Notes: generated by a model not told the origin, from the sequence alone. Positions 1 to 7,866 are shown, numbered from the stretch's first letter. The stretch is 44,373 nt of DNA from a bacterium (GCA_030536655.1 JAUNPN010000009.1:1-44373); one strand, 5' to 3'. Program-made: numbers and translations.

Positions 1-38
1 TGCAAGTTCAATGCGTGCTAAGCCATTAGGCGTTAATT

Positions 39-55
39 AATCAGTGGTTTCTTAA
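39..55 (+). repeat. Short repeat AATCAGTGNTTYCTTAA, copy 1
   Basis: This 17-base motif occurs here, at 5243-5259 in the same orientation and at 44322-44338 in the opposite orientation, with only two or three central bases differing. It resembles the terminus of a transposable element. No transposase is seen in the visible sequence to its left, so it may be the end of an element lying mostly outside the window. Confidence 0.4.
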
Positions 56-76
56 ATATTATTATAGCGCGAAATA

Positions 77-107
77 AATGCCGGGGCAATGGATTTGTCT
101 CGGCATT
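77..107. other. Imperfect hairpin upstream of the first gene
   Basis: AATGCCG and CGGCATT pair around a central GGGCAA/TTGTCT stretch. There is no clean T tract after it, so it may be a structured 3' end of a gene outside the window rather than an intrinsic terminator. Confidence 0.35.
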
Positions 108-136
108 CTCTGTCTATAAATTTTTCTGTCATAATT

Positions 137-190
137 ACAGGCTTACGGCGGAGATTCATGCAAAATCTTTATCCGAAGCCTGTATTTTTT
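137..190 (+). terminator. Putative intrinsic terminator of an off-window gene
   Basis: ACAGGCTTacGG pairs with CCgAAGCCTGT across a long loop and is followed by ATTTTTT. The stem plus T run fits a terminator for a plus-strand gene lying left of the window. Confidence 0.5.
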
Positions 191-196
191 GTGCTT

Positions 197-212
197 TAAG
201 AGCCTGTCCGTA
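197..212 (+). repeat. IS/MITE terminus-like motif TAAGAGCCTGTCCGTA
   Basis: This is the first of several copies of a GAGCCTRTCCGTAA motif in the window (7764-7782; complement at 7848-7866, 10093-10111, 10151-10167 and 12195-12211). Here only one end is visible, preceded by TAA. It is probably the remnant of a small transposable element that lies in full at 7764-7866. Confidence 0.4.
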
Positions 213-273
213 TTATATTTGTAAGATAAATGAGCCAAAACAGATAAAATTTACAAACCTGTACTTTAGGACG

Positions 274-302
274 GTGACATTTTTGCGGTTTTGTAGTATA
301 AT
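274..302 (+). promoter_or_regulatory. Sigma-A promoter of the LAL regulator operon
   Basis: GTGACA (274-279), a 17-bp spacer and TATAAT (297-302) give a good sigma-A match. The GTG at 274 that could extend the downstream reading frame is part of the -35 box, so translation cannot start there if this promoter is used. Confidence 0.65.
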
Positions 303-339
303 AAAAAAGACTGAAGTTTTAAAGGAGATGGCTTATGTT

Positions 340-2694
340 ATGGCGCTGATAAAACGCAGCTATCAGATGAAACAGCTTGATTTGGATATGCATAGTATTA
401 GTATTGCGTACTTTTGCGCGCATATGGGTTGGGGAAAAACAACGTTTATAAAGCAGTATTTTGAAGAATATAATTTAAACGGCTGTTTTCTTTCCGTGAA
501 GGATTCTGATTTTATAACGGCTTTTGACAGTGCGTTAAACAGCGGGGCGGAGCATATTGTTATTGACGATGCGCATCTTCTGACGGATATACCCGACGGC
601 TTTTCAATGCTTTTTAACCGAATGCTGAGGTCCGCGAAGGTGTATATTCTGAGCAGATGCGCTCTGCCCGCGTTTTTCAGACCCTATTCCGTAACAGGTC
701 ATCTCAAAGTCTACGGCACGGGATTTTTTGCGTTATCGGCAAAGGAAACGGCGTATTTGTTTGAAAGAAACGGAAAAATGATTTCATATGCGGCGGCGGA
801 GAATATACGGAGCAATACCAAGGGGTGGATATTCGGTACAATGGCGGTTTTGCGGCGTATCAGCGGAAATGCTCTTACGCAGGAAGTCATCGACCAATGC
901 TACAGCGATATATTTGAGTGCTTTGACGAAGTGATCTTTTCAAACTTCAGCAGTGAAGTACAGGAATTTCTTCTGAAGATAGGGCATATGAAATGCTTTA
1001 CGGCGGAGGCGGCTCAGATTATCTGCCGGCAAAGGGATATTGTACAGACAATAGACAAGGTTATGCAGACAGGCAGCTTTCTTACTTATTCTCAGTCGGA
1101 CGGCGTATATACATTTTATCCTGTCTTTAACCGTTATCTTATTTGGAAGCAGAAAAAAACAATTCCGGAAGAAACGCTGATAAAAAATTATGAGCTTTCA
1201 GCGCTTTATTTTTTACTGAGAAACGACATTCGGAATGCTCTGAAACACTACGCCCTTGCAGGGGACAATGAAAAGATGATAGAGCTTTTGACTGCAAACG
1301 CCGGAAAGTATATCGAAAACGGTTTGTGCACAGAGCTTCAGGAGTATTATCTCGGCATACCGGATAAATATATTTCGCAGTCGCCGGAACTGATAACCGT
1401 TGTATCGATGATACATTCTCTTAACTTCCGTCCGGCGGAAAGCGAGAAATATTTCGATATTCTTGCAGATCTTGAAGAATTTCTGCCCGCCTTTGACAGG
1501 CGGAAGAGGACAGCTCAGCGCATGCTTATTTATCTTAAAATCGGACTGCCGCACAGGGGGAGCGCCGGACTGCCGGAGCTTATAACGGAATCGGCAGAAA
1601 AAGTAAAGAGTGAAAACTTTGAAGTACAGTTTGCGGATATTACGGGCAATATGCCGAGTGTAATGAACGGAAAGAAGGATTTATGCGATTGGAGCAAGAA
1701 GGACGAGCTGTTCTATAAAAGCATAAAAGAGCCGCTGTACCTTTTGCTCGGAGAGAAGGCGGCAGGACTTGCGGAAATTGCCATGGGAGAAAGCGGATAC
1801 GAGAAAAATACCGACTGCAATTTCACTGACGAGCTGCTGTATTTGGGCAGCGGCATGGCGGACGCTCAGTCCTGCGGGAATATTCAGCTGATATTTTCGG
1901 CGTCGGCTTTAATGGCGCGGATTTTTGTCACTCAGGGAAAGCTTGACAAAGCTGTGGAAATAATAGAAAAGCTTATAAGAAAAACAGATGAAAAAGCAAT
2001 ATATAAAAATATGCAGGCATTTCTTATATGGCTGAAAATGCTTTCGGGAAAGTCGGAGGAATATAATGATTGGTTGGATCGTTTTTCTCCGGACGAATAC
2101 GAGAATTTATATATTACAGACAGTTATCGGTATATGATAAAGATAAAAATCTATATAGTAAAGCAAATGTATACGGAGGCTCATTTGCTGCTTGCGAGAC
2201 TGGAAAACTATTATGAAAGCTACGGCAGAATTTACCTGCATACGGAGGCACAGCTTTTAGAAGCAATCATTCTTTATCGTACGGGTGAAAAGAATTGGGC
2301 GGAGGTATTGAAAAAAGCGCTCCGCCGATGCGAAGAATATAAATTTATACGGATAGTATCGGAATACGGAGCGGCGATTCTGCCGCTGATAGAGGAAGCA
2401 GGACCGGATATAAATGAAGTATATTTAAGCCTGCTGTTGGAAAATACCCGCAGACAAGCGGTTCTGTATCCGCGGTATATGAAAACAGAGATAAAACACG
2501 ATTTCAATCTCACTGATACGGAAAAGAGTGTACTGAAGCTTATATGCAGCGGTTGTAACAACCGTGAAATCTCAAAGCTCATAGGAACAACCGAGCGCAC
2601 GGTGAAATTTCACCTGGGCAATATTTATAAAAAGCTTGATGTTGACGGACGTATTGACGCCGTGAACTTCTGCCTTGAAAATGATATTTTATAG
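340..2694 (+). CDS. LuxR-family LAL (MalT-like) transcriptional regulator
   Basis: This is a large ATP-dependent LuxR-type activator. A P-loop variant (AHMGWGKTT) lies near the N-terminus with a Walker B-like stretch HIVIDDAHLL. A long helical, TPR-like middle follows, and the last 65 residues form a LuxR helix-turn-helix (LTDTEKSVLKLICSG, then NREISKLIGTTERTVKFHLGN). The frame is open from a GTG at 274, but that codon sits in the -35 box. The ATG at 340 has AAAGGAG 12 bases upstream; an ATG at 328 is too close to the same site. The protein is about 784 aa, a usual size for the family. It is followed without a terminator by a secreted beta-helix protein and a 53-aa peptide gene, which it may regulate; that link is inference. 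The effector is unknown. Confidence 0.85.
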   Translation: MALIKRSYQMKQLDLDMHSISIAYFCAHMGWGKTTFIKQYFEEYNLNGCFLSVKDSDFITAFDSALNSGAEHIVIDDAHLLTDIPDGFSMLFNRMLRSAKVYILSRCALPAFFRPYSVTGHLKVYGTGFFALSAKETAYLFERNGKMISYAAAENIRSNTKGWIFGTMAVLRRISGNALTQEVIDQCYSDIFECFDEVIFSNFSSEVQEFLLKIGHMKCFTAEAAQIICRQRDIVQTIDKVMQTGSFLTYSQSDGVYTFYPVFNRYLIWKQKKTIPEETLIKNYELSALYFLLRNDIRNALKHYALAGDNEKMIELLTANAGKYIENGLCTELQEYYLGIPDKYISQSPELITVVSMIHSLNFRPAESEKYFDILADLEEFLPAFDRRKRTAQRMLIYLKIGLPHRGSAGLPELITESAEKVKSENFEVQFADITGNMPSVMNGKKDLCDWSKKDELFYKSIKEPLYLLLGEKAAGLAEIAMGESGYEKNTDCNFTDELLYLGSGMADAQSCGNIQLIFSASALMARIFVTQGKLDKAVEIIEKLIRKTDEKAIYKNMQAFLIWLKMLSGKSEEYNDWLDRFSPDEYENLYITDSYRYMIKIKIYIVKQMYTEAHLLLARLENYYESYGRIYLHTEAQLLEAIILYRTGEKNWAEVLKKALRRCEEYKFIRIVSEYGAAILPLIEEAGPDINEVYLSLLLENTRRQAVLYPRYMKTEIKHDFNLTDTEKSVLKLICSGCNNREISKLIGTTERTVKFHLGNIYKKLDVDGRIDAVNFCLENDIL

Positions 2695-2790
2695 GAGGAT
2701 GAATATGCACATACAGAAACTAAATTCAGGATAGGACAAAAAGAAACCGTATGGACTTTTAAAAATTTAAAGCTTGAAAGGATTAAAACA

Positions 2791-4839
2791 ATGAAAAGAA
2801 AACGAATTTTAGCATGGATATTATCCGTTGTTATGACAGCGGTTATGACAGCAGTCGTGACGACTGTTCCCGCAGGAATAGTCTTTGCGGAAAATGAAGA
2901 GTCGGACGTTAAGACGGTATATGATTTTTATTACAGCGCTCCGTATGACTCTGAGAATAATGGTACAATATATGTCGGTAAAGAACTTCCCGCCGATATG
3001 ACGATAACAGGTATTAGCGCGAGTGCTATAGACATTATAAGAAAATATTCGCCAACATATAATAACAACGCGTCTACAATAAAAATAAACTTTACAACCT
3101 GTATTCAACCTGACCCGACGTCGGGTACGTTTACCGTTATATTAAACACAAATTACGGAGATATAACCATAAATATACATATAAATCTTACGGGAAAGTA
3201 CAATGTTAACATAAGCGCTTATGCAATGGATGCGCTTTATGACGGAAACACTCACAAGGGTTATTATGACTTGAGGGGCGTTACCTTAAGCGGCGCTGAG
3301 TATACGGGAGATTATATTTTTAAGTATGAAAAAGCTGACGGAACGCCTCTTGAAGGAGAACCTTCCGCATTAGGAAGCTACAAGTTGACTATTGCCATAC
3401 CTGATGACAATGAATCTTATAAGGGCAGCGTTTCACTAATGTTTAATATTATTTCAGAAGCTGAAGCCGAATATCAGGAAGCAGCCGGCGGAGAATGGCG
3501 GAAGGGCGCTTTTACAGAAGCTCTGGCAAACGTATATGACGGCGGTACTGTCAAGCTGCTGAAGAATTTAGACCTTGATAAAACTGTTTTCGTTACCCGA
3601 AATATGACTTTGTCGAGCGATGATGCAAGTAATCCCAAAATTATTACAAGCACCATAAACGGACATGGTTACTTGCTTAGAATAAATGCTTCGGTTGTAA
3701 TGGAAAATATTATAATTGACGGCGGAAGCAAAAACAACGTAACAGCAATCCGAGCTTTAGCTTCGGTAGGCGACGGCACAAATGAGGGAGAACTTACATT
3801 AGGCAGCGGAAGTATACTTCGCGGCAATAATAATATTACAGAAAAAGGCGCGGGAGGCGGCGTTGCGGTGCTTCTCGGCAAACTGAACATTAATTCTGGT
3901 ACAATAACGGGTAATTCCGCGTATTACGGTGGCGGCATAGGCATTATAAATGGCACTGTTGATATGGATAACGGAAGTATCAGCAATAACACGTCAAATG
4001 GTAATGGCGGTGGCATATACGTTGTAAATGGCACTGTTGATATGGATAACGGAAGTATCAGCAATAACACGTCAAATGGTAATGGCGGCGGCGTATATTT
4101 GAGCGCTTCCCCTAAAGCTGTATTTAAGCTGAATGCAGGTGAAATAACAGGCAACTCCGCATACGGAGGCGGCGGTGTATATGTTTGTCAAACAGCCGCT
4201 TTTGAAATTTCAGGCGGAAGCATTACTGGTAATCGGGCAGACTATGTCGGCGGCGTTGAGTGTGTGCCTTCCTCGAATATAACTTTAACGGGAGCTCCTA
4301 TAATAAAAGACAATAGCTCAAAAGAGGAAGGAACCAACGGAGGCTTGTACGATGATGGAAATGACAGTGCCGGATATTCAAATATTCTTATTGGCGGGCT
4401 TGCGGACAATGCGGAGATCAATTTATATACATGGAAGCCATCGGAAGGATTTCTTATTGCAAAGCCTATTGAAAATTACAGCATTACCGAGGCTGACATG
4501 AGCAAGCTGACTTATATCGGCGATGGCTATGGTTTAAGGCTCAATGCTGCCGGAAACGTCGAATTGTTTAAGAGTGATGCACAGCCGTCATATACAAATA
4601 CCGTGCTTAAACGTATTACCGAAGATATGACACAGGATAATTCAGAGGCGACGGCAGTATTATCGGAGATTGATACAAAGGGCAGCACGATTAAGAAAAT
4701 TACTTGGACATGCGATGGCTACAGCGCAGAGTACAGTGGAGAAATCAGCGGTACGGTATCCTTTGGAATAGTAATTCCGGAGCTGCTTAAGGCAGAAACA
4801 AACGAGACTACTGATGAATTGCAGATAGCTATAGAATAA
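2791..4839 (+). CDS. Secreted right-handed beta-helix protein
   Basis: The protein is 682 aa with a lysine/arginine-rich start, a hydrophobic segment and an A-x-A-like end (VFAEN), a classical signal peptide to about residue 34. Residues of roughly 230-560 form repeating GGG-rich strands (GSITGN, GSISNNTS, GGGIYV/GGGVYL), the pattern of parallel beta-helix domains in adhesins and polymorphic outer-surface proteins. Two consecutive 26-residue repeats are almost identical. There is no LPXTG motif, S-layer domain or C-terminal anchor. The start has GAAAGGA eight bases upstream. It lies 96 bp after the LAL regulator and 15 bp before the 53-aa ORF, so it is probably co-transcribed. A surface-binding or carbohydrate-binding role is likely, but no catalytic motif is visible. 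Confidence 0.75.
   Translation: MKRKRILAWILSVVMTAVMTAVVTTVPAGIVFAENEESDVKTVYDFYYSAPYDSENNGTIYVGKELPADMTITGISASAIDIIRKYSPTYNNNASTIKINFTTCIQPDPTSGTFTVILNTNYGDITINIHINLTGKYNVNISAYAMDALYDGNTHKGYYDLRGVTLSGAEYTGDYIFKYEKADGTPLEGEPSALGSYKLTIAIPDDNESYKGSVSLMFNIISEAEAEYQEAAGGEWRKGAFTEALANVYDGGTVKLLKNLDLDKTVFVTRNMTLSSDDASNPKIITSTINGHGYLLRINASVVMENIIIDGGSKNNVTAIRALASVGDGTNEGELTLGSGSILRGNNNITEKGAGGGVAVLLGKLNINSGTITGNSAYYGGGIGIINGTVDMDNGSISNNTSNGNGGGIYVVNGTVDMDNGSISNNTSNGNGGGVYLSASPKAVFKLNAGEITGNSAYGGGGVYVCQTAAFEISGGSITGNRADYVGGVECVPSSNITLTGAPIIKDNSSKEEGTNGGLYDDGNDSAGYSNILIGGLADNAEINLYTWKPSEGFLIAKPIENYSITEADMSKLTYIGDGYGLRLNAAGNVELFKSDAQPSYTNTVLKRITEDMTQDNSEATAVLSEIDTKGSTIKKITWTCDGYSAEYSGEISGTVSFGIVIPELLKAETNETTDELQIAIE
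3947..4102 (+). repeat. Two 78-bp tandem repeats in the beta-helix gene
   Basis: Units 3947-4024 and 4025-4102 are identical over their first 64 bp, and the following bases differ at only a few positions. Each unit encodes 26 residues (NGTVDMDNGSISNNTS and flanks). DNA-level identity this high indicates recent duplication or recombination rather than conserved protein structure alone. Confidence 0.9.
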
Positions 4840-4854
4840 GGAGGACATATAAAT

Positions 4855-5016
4855 ATGAAAGTAAAGTATACTGCACCTGAAATGAAAATATCAAACTTTG
4901 AATATAAAAATATTCTCACAACTTCGGCAGTCAGGCAGGCACAGGCATATTTAAATACTGAATACAACGATAAGCCGTTGACAAAAGTTATAACGCTGGA
5001 AAAGGTTGGTTCTTAA
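4855..5016 (+). CDS. Small 53-aa peptide of unknown function
   Basis: This ORF begins MKVKYTAPEMKISNFEY and ends TLEKVGS, with AAGGAGG nine bases before the ATG. It has no signal peptide or membrane segment. Its start (short basic segment, Y-x-A-P-E-x-x-I, then an acidic/aromatic stretch ending near TTSA) resembles many small Firmicutes proteins of the 'KYEAPE...ITTS' type that lack an assigned role and look leader-like. It is the last gene of the LAL regulator operon and is followed by a terminator. It could be a secreted or processed peptide, but no maturation enzyme is nearby. Confidence 0.65.
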   Translation: MKVKYTAPEMKISNFEYKNILTTSAVRQAQAYLNTEYNDKPLTKVITLEKVGS

Positions 5017-5054
5017 AATTATAAAAACGTAATATAGCTTGCGTATAATAAAAC

Positions 5055-5094
5055 GGGCTGCAGCAGAACTTTGTTTTGCTGCGGCCTGTTTTTT
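5055..5094 (+). terminator. Terminator hairpin of the LAL operon
   Basis: GGGCTGCAGCAGAAC pairs with GTTTTGCTGCGGCC, followed by TGTTTTTT. The stem belongs to a hairpin family repeated at other 3' ends in this window. A run of eight G follows at 5095-5102. The remaining sequence to 5200 holds no convincing gene. Confidence 0.8.
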
Positions 5095-5201
5095 GGGGGG
5101 GGAAAACGCACAAATGAAAAATACGAATATAATGACGCATATGTAAGGTCTGTGATGTATCGGGCTTTGAAGTTTATTGAGCGATACTCTGTTTCTTTAA
5201 T

Positions 5202-5230
5202 CACCGCAGCTGACGTATTTGCATAATATA
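5202..5230 (+). promoter_or_regulatory. Sigma-K-type promoter of dpsA
   Basis: The -35 CACC (5202-5205), a 16-bp spacer and the -10 CATAATATA (5222-5230) match the sigma-K consensus mACm-16/17-CATAnnnTA at every defined position. In Bacillus subtilis the spoVF operon is transcribed by sigma-K in the mother cell, so this fits the downstream gene. The match is read by eye; the transcription start is not proven. Confidence 0.65.
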
Positions 5231-5242
5231 ATATTGATTAAT

Positions 5243-5259
5243 AATCAGTGATTTCTTAA
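5243..5259 (+). repeat. Short repeat AATCAGTGNTTYCTTAA, copy 2
   Basis: This copy sits in the dpsA leader between the sigma-K-like promoter and the ribosome binding site. Same motif as at 39-55 and, inverted, at 44322-44338. Confidence 0.4.
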
Positions 5260-5281
5260 TGAAGAAAACGGAGGAATAAAA

Positions 5282-6043
5282 ATGTTCAGAACAATTTCAG
5301 TAATAGGCGGAGATTTGCGGCAGCTTGCCGCGGCACAGTTTATGAGGAAGGATGGTTTTGATATAATACTTTACGGCTTCGAGGGTACAGATAAGCATGG
5401 AATCAGAGATACAAGCGATGTATCGGGAGCTTTATGCGCAGATGCAGTCATACTTCCTGTACCGGTGAGCTTTGACGGTAAATACGTTAATATGCCGTTT
5501 TCAAAAAATAAGCTGAGTACAGATGAACTTGTTGCCAATCTAAACCCCGCCGCAATGGTGTTCGGCGGACAGATTAAGCCGGAACTTGCAGAAGCATTGG
5601 AGCAAAGAGGAATAAAATACTGTGATTACTTGAAAAGGGAGGAGCTTGCAATAAGAAATGCTGTGCCGACTGCTGAGGGGGCAATTGAGCTTGCAATTTC
5701 AGAAACTCCGATTACACTGCATGGAAGCAGATGTCTTGTGACCGGTTACGGACGAATAGGAAAAATCCTTTCCAAAATGCTCTGCGGATTGGGAGCGCAT
5801 GTGAGTGTTGAAGCGCGTAAATATGCTGATCTGGCAATGATTGAAGGGCATGGCTGTAATGCGCTGTCATTAAAGGAGCTGGGGCATCATGTTAATGAGT
5901 TTGATATTATATTTAATACCGTTCCGGCGCTTATTTTTGATGCAGAGCTATTAAAGAAAATCAGAAGAAATACGCTTATTATTGATTTGGCTTCACGTCC
6001 CGGCGGGGTGGATTTTATTTTGCACCGGTTAATTATACCTTGA
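5282..6043 (+). CDS. dpsA: Dipicolinate synthase subunit A, 5' part (interrupted gene)
   Basis: DpsA (SpoVFA) works with DpsB to convert the dihydrodipicolinate-pathway intermediate to dipicolinic acid in the sporulating mother cell. The N-terminal SpoVFA domain (MFRTISVIGGDLRQLAAAQF) is followed by a Rossmann fold with GYGRIG at residues 155-160. The family sequence is intact up to ...DLASRPGGVDF (codon 245, ending 6016). Eight unrelated codons and a stop follow, because an element has inserted. The missing 41 C-terminal codons are at 10211-10336, in frame with this part when 6002-10195 is removed; the joined protein is 286 aa, close to the 297 aa of B. subtilis SpoVFA. GGAGG lies upstream of the ATG. 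No other disruption is seen, which argues for a functional split gene rather than a decaying one. Confidence 0.93.
   Translation: MFRTISVIGGDLRQLAAAQFMRKDGFDIILYGFEGTDKHGIRDTSDVSGALCADAVILPVPVSFDGKYVNMPFSKNKLSTDELVANLNPAAMVFGGQIKPELAEALEQRGIKYCDYLKREELAIRNAVPTAEGAIELAISETPITLHGSRCLVTGYGRIGKILSKMLCGLGAHVSVEARKYADLAMIEGHGCNALSLKELGHHVNEFDIIFNTVPALIFDAELLKKIRRNTLIIDLASRPGGVDFILHRLIIP
6002..6016 (+). repeat. Left junction (attL-like) direct repeat
   Basis: GGCGGGGTGGATTTT matches GGCGGGGTAGATTTT at 10196-10210 at 14 of 15 positions, in direct orientation. It encodes the end of the family-conserved ...GGVDF segment of DpsA. The single mismatch is the third base of a Val codon, GTG here and GTA on the right, so either product encodes the same residue. 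Confidence 0.85.
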
Positions 6044-7562
6044 AATTAAAGTATATTTTTATCTTCTTACCCTCAAATATTTCTATTTTTTGGATAAGCA
6101 ATGAAAGTATATTTCTGTCAACTTTATCAAACTGAAGAAATTCTTCGAGCAAGTCTTTCGCATTATCGCTGTTATCCTGCGTTTCCTTTATTCCGTCAAG
6201 CTGATTATTTAAAAGGCTGATTTGTTCTGTTATCATTTCTCTTTCATCATTAAACTTTTTGTGTATCGCAATGAAATCATTTTCTGTTATAATGCCTTTT
6301 GTTTTATCAACATAAAGATTTGTAATAATATTTGTTATTTCACTTAAACGTTTTTCCAAGGATTTAATATTGATTAATATTTCATTTTGCTCTGTAAATA
6401 AATTTTGGCTTGCCTTTAGAATTTTTTCTTTATTAAGGTGTTTTTTGGCATGCTCCCGCAGCTGATTTATTACCTCTTGTTCAAGATAATCTTCTCTTAT
6501 TCTATGAGATGTGCATATTTTTAATTTTGCATGCTTTCTCCATGCGGCGCATACGACATAACTCCGGGTATCATCTCTTGAAAATGTCATTCTGCCATGA
6601 CAATCACTGCAGAAAATCATTCCTGAAAGTAAATGGGGCTTTCCCTTTGCGGGGTTATATGTTCTTTTTTTCATTAACTCTTGTACCATATTAAAATCCT
6701 CCTTTGTTATAATCGGTTCGTGGGTGTTCTCGACAACAATCCATTTATCCTTTGGCAGTCTTACTTTTCCTTTGATTTTATAATTGATTTTTCTTGACTT
6801 GTTTTGCGCTAAGTTTCCTATATACGTGGGATTGCTTAATATTACGTGTATTATATTTTCGTTCCATACACCTTTATTAACTCTTTGGGTTGCCGTCAAA
6901 TTTTTGCTTTCTGATGGTGTGGGTATATGTTCAAGTGATAACTGATTTGCTATACCAAGCTTTGCAGCTCCGCTAAGATACATTGAAAATATCCGTTTAA
7001 CTATTACCGCCGTTTCTTCATCAACTATCAAATGCCCTTTATTTGAAGGGTCTTTTTTATATCCATAGGGCGCTGCGGAGCCGATAAAAAGTCCGTTTTC
7101 CTTTTTGGTATTTAACGCGGTACGCACTTTTCTTGAAATGTCTTTTGCGTACATATCATTAAAAACGGCTTTAAATGGCGTCATGTCATTATTTACATTG
7201 CTTTCAAATGTATCTATTCCATCGTTTACAGCTATATACCTTACGTTATGCTGTGGAAAATATCTCTCTAAATAATGACCCGTCATAATATAATCACGTC
7301 CAAGTCTTGATAAGTCTTTGGTTATAACACAATTGATACGGCCTCTTTCAATATCCACTAACAGTCTTTGGAAATCTGGTCTGTCAAAATTTGTGCCGCT
7401 CCAACCATCATCAATATAAATATCCATTAAGTAAAAGCCGTTTTTAATTACATACTGTGTTAAAAAGGCTTTTTGATTTTGAATACTCTCGCTTTCCTTT
7501 GAAGTTCCGTCATCACGGGATAACCGCAAATATATTGCGGTATTAAAATTATAACTATTCAT
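6033..7562 (-). CDS. Large serine recombinase of the dpsA element
   Basis: This 509-aa protein belongs to the large serine recombinase family (TnpX/CcrA/SpoIVCA type). The resolvase domain starts AIYLRLSRDDG with the catalytic serine at residue 15 and continues through the ITKDLSRLGRD motif. A recombinase domain (PYGYKKDP..., NPTYIGNL) follows, then a zinc ribbon (FCSDCHGRM with later CAAW and CTSH) and a coiled-coil C-terminus. The stop codon is 17 bp from the left junction, the usual position for an integrase that acts on its own ends. It is translated from GGGGAAAGGAAC with the ATG overlapping the 41-aa ORF upstream. It is complete, with no frameshift. The proposed job is excision of the element from dpsA during sporulation. 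Confidence 0.93.
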   Translation of the reverse strand: MNSYNFNTAIYLRLSRDDGTSKESESIQNQKAFLTQYVIKNGFYLMDIYIDDGWSGTNFDRPDFQRLLVDIERGRINCVITKDLSRLGRDYIMTGHYLERYFPQHNVRYIAVNDGIDTFESNVNNDMTPFKAVFNDMYAKDISRKVRTALNTKKENGLFIGSAAPYGYKKDPSNKGHLIVDEETAVIVKRIFSMYLSGAAKLGIANQLSLEHIPTPSESKNLTATQRVNKGVWNENIIHVILSNPTYIGNLAQNKSRKINYKIKGKVRLPKDKWIVVENTHEPIITKEDFNMVQELMKKRTYNPAKGKPHLLSGMIFCSDCHGRMTFSRDDTRSYVVCAAWRKHAKLKICTSHRIREDYLEQEVINQLREHAKKHLNKEKILKASQNLFTEQNEILINIKSLEKRLSEITNIITNLYVDKTKGIITENDFIAIHKKFNDEREMITEQISLLNNQLDGIKETQDNSDNAKDLLEEFLQFDKVDRNILSLLIQKIEIFEGKKIKIYFNFKV

Positions 7563-7680
7563 TGCGTTTTGTTCCTTTCCCCGTTTGAGCAGCTGTATTT
7601 TTTATTTGGAGTATAAATAATTGACTGATTACCTCTTGAAAGGTTTTGCTGTTTTCATTATATACGATTTCTACAGACAT
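7555..7680 (-). CDS. Small 41-aa ORF coupled to the recombinase
   Basis: The ORF starts MSVEIVYNENSKTFQEVISQ and ends GKGTKRNE. It has a strong AGAGGGGGAG ribosome binding site 5-6 bases before the ATG, and its last eight bases (ATGAATAG) overlap the recombinase start, so translation is probably coupled. The protein is charged, has no membrane segment and matches no family I can name. Its place beside a serine recombinase makes a recombination directionality factor or regulator plausible, as small accessory proteins control excision by this enzyme class. Confidence 0.65.
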   Translation of the reverse strand: MSVEIVYNENSKTFQEVISQLFILQIKNTAAQTGKGTKRNE

Positions 7681-7700
7681 ACTTTCTCCCCCTCTATACA

Positions 7701-7730
7701 GATATATGGGGAGATTGCTTGTACGTATTA
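7701..7730 (-). promoter_or_regulatory. Possible sigma-E promoter of the recombinase operon
   Basis: Reading the minus strand, TAATACG (7724-7730), a 15-bp spacer and CATATATC (7701-7708) resemble the sigma-E consensus KMATATT-14/15-CATACANT, with two mismatches in each box. The spacing would place transcription start just before the ribosome binding site of the 41-aa ORF. Mother-cell expression would match the skin-element recombinase. The match is weak. Confidence 0.3.
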
Positions 7731-7763
7731 CTGATTATCTGAGTTATTAAAATACGTATCTTA

Positions 7764-7866
7764 GAGCCTATCCGTAATTAAAGAAGAACCTATTGCAAAG
7801 TCGGATTTTTAGTGCGGTATGACGGAAAATCAGCAGGCGGGATGTGCTTAATTTATGGATAGGCTC
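7764..7866. mobile_element. 103-bp MITE-like element
   Basis: The ends GAGCCTATCCGTAATTAA and the complement of TTAATTTATGGATAGGCTC form near-perfect terminal inverted repeats, flanked on both sides by TTA (7761-7763 and 7867-7869) as a probable 3-bp target duplication. There is no coding capacity. The ends resemble those of IS5-group elements that duplicate TNA; the parent transposase is not in the window. Confidence 0.7.

Noticed and set aside
2701-2736. 11-codon frame with GGAGG between the LAL regulator and beta-helix gene (MNMHIQKLNSG)
   Set aside because: It is too short and has no recognisable peptide pattern; it might be a decayed leader peptide.
3669-4154. Minus-strand open frames rich in Pro/Leu opposite the beta-helix gene
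   Set aside because: They mirror the Gly/Asn-rich repeats of the plus-strand gene, lack ribosome binding sites and resemble no family.
5095-5102. Run of eight G as a phase-variable tract
   Set aside because: It is outside any gene or promoter spacer that I can identify, directly after a terminator.
6033-7562. Reading the element as a simple gene-disrupting insertion
   Set aside because: The precise in-frame match across the repeats, the silent mismatch and the intact 3' part argue against decay, although this is not proven.
7764-7866. Structured leader RNA (ribozyme) for glmS
   Set aside because: The inverted-repeat ends with TTA duplications fit a MITE, and it lies upstream of the glmS promoter.
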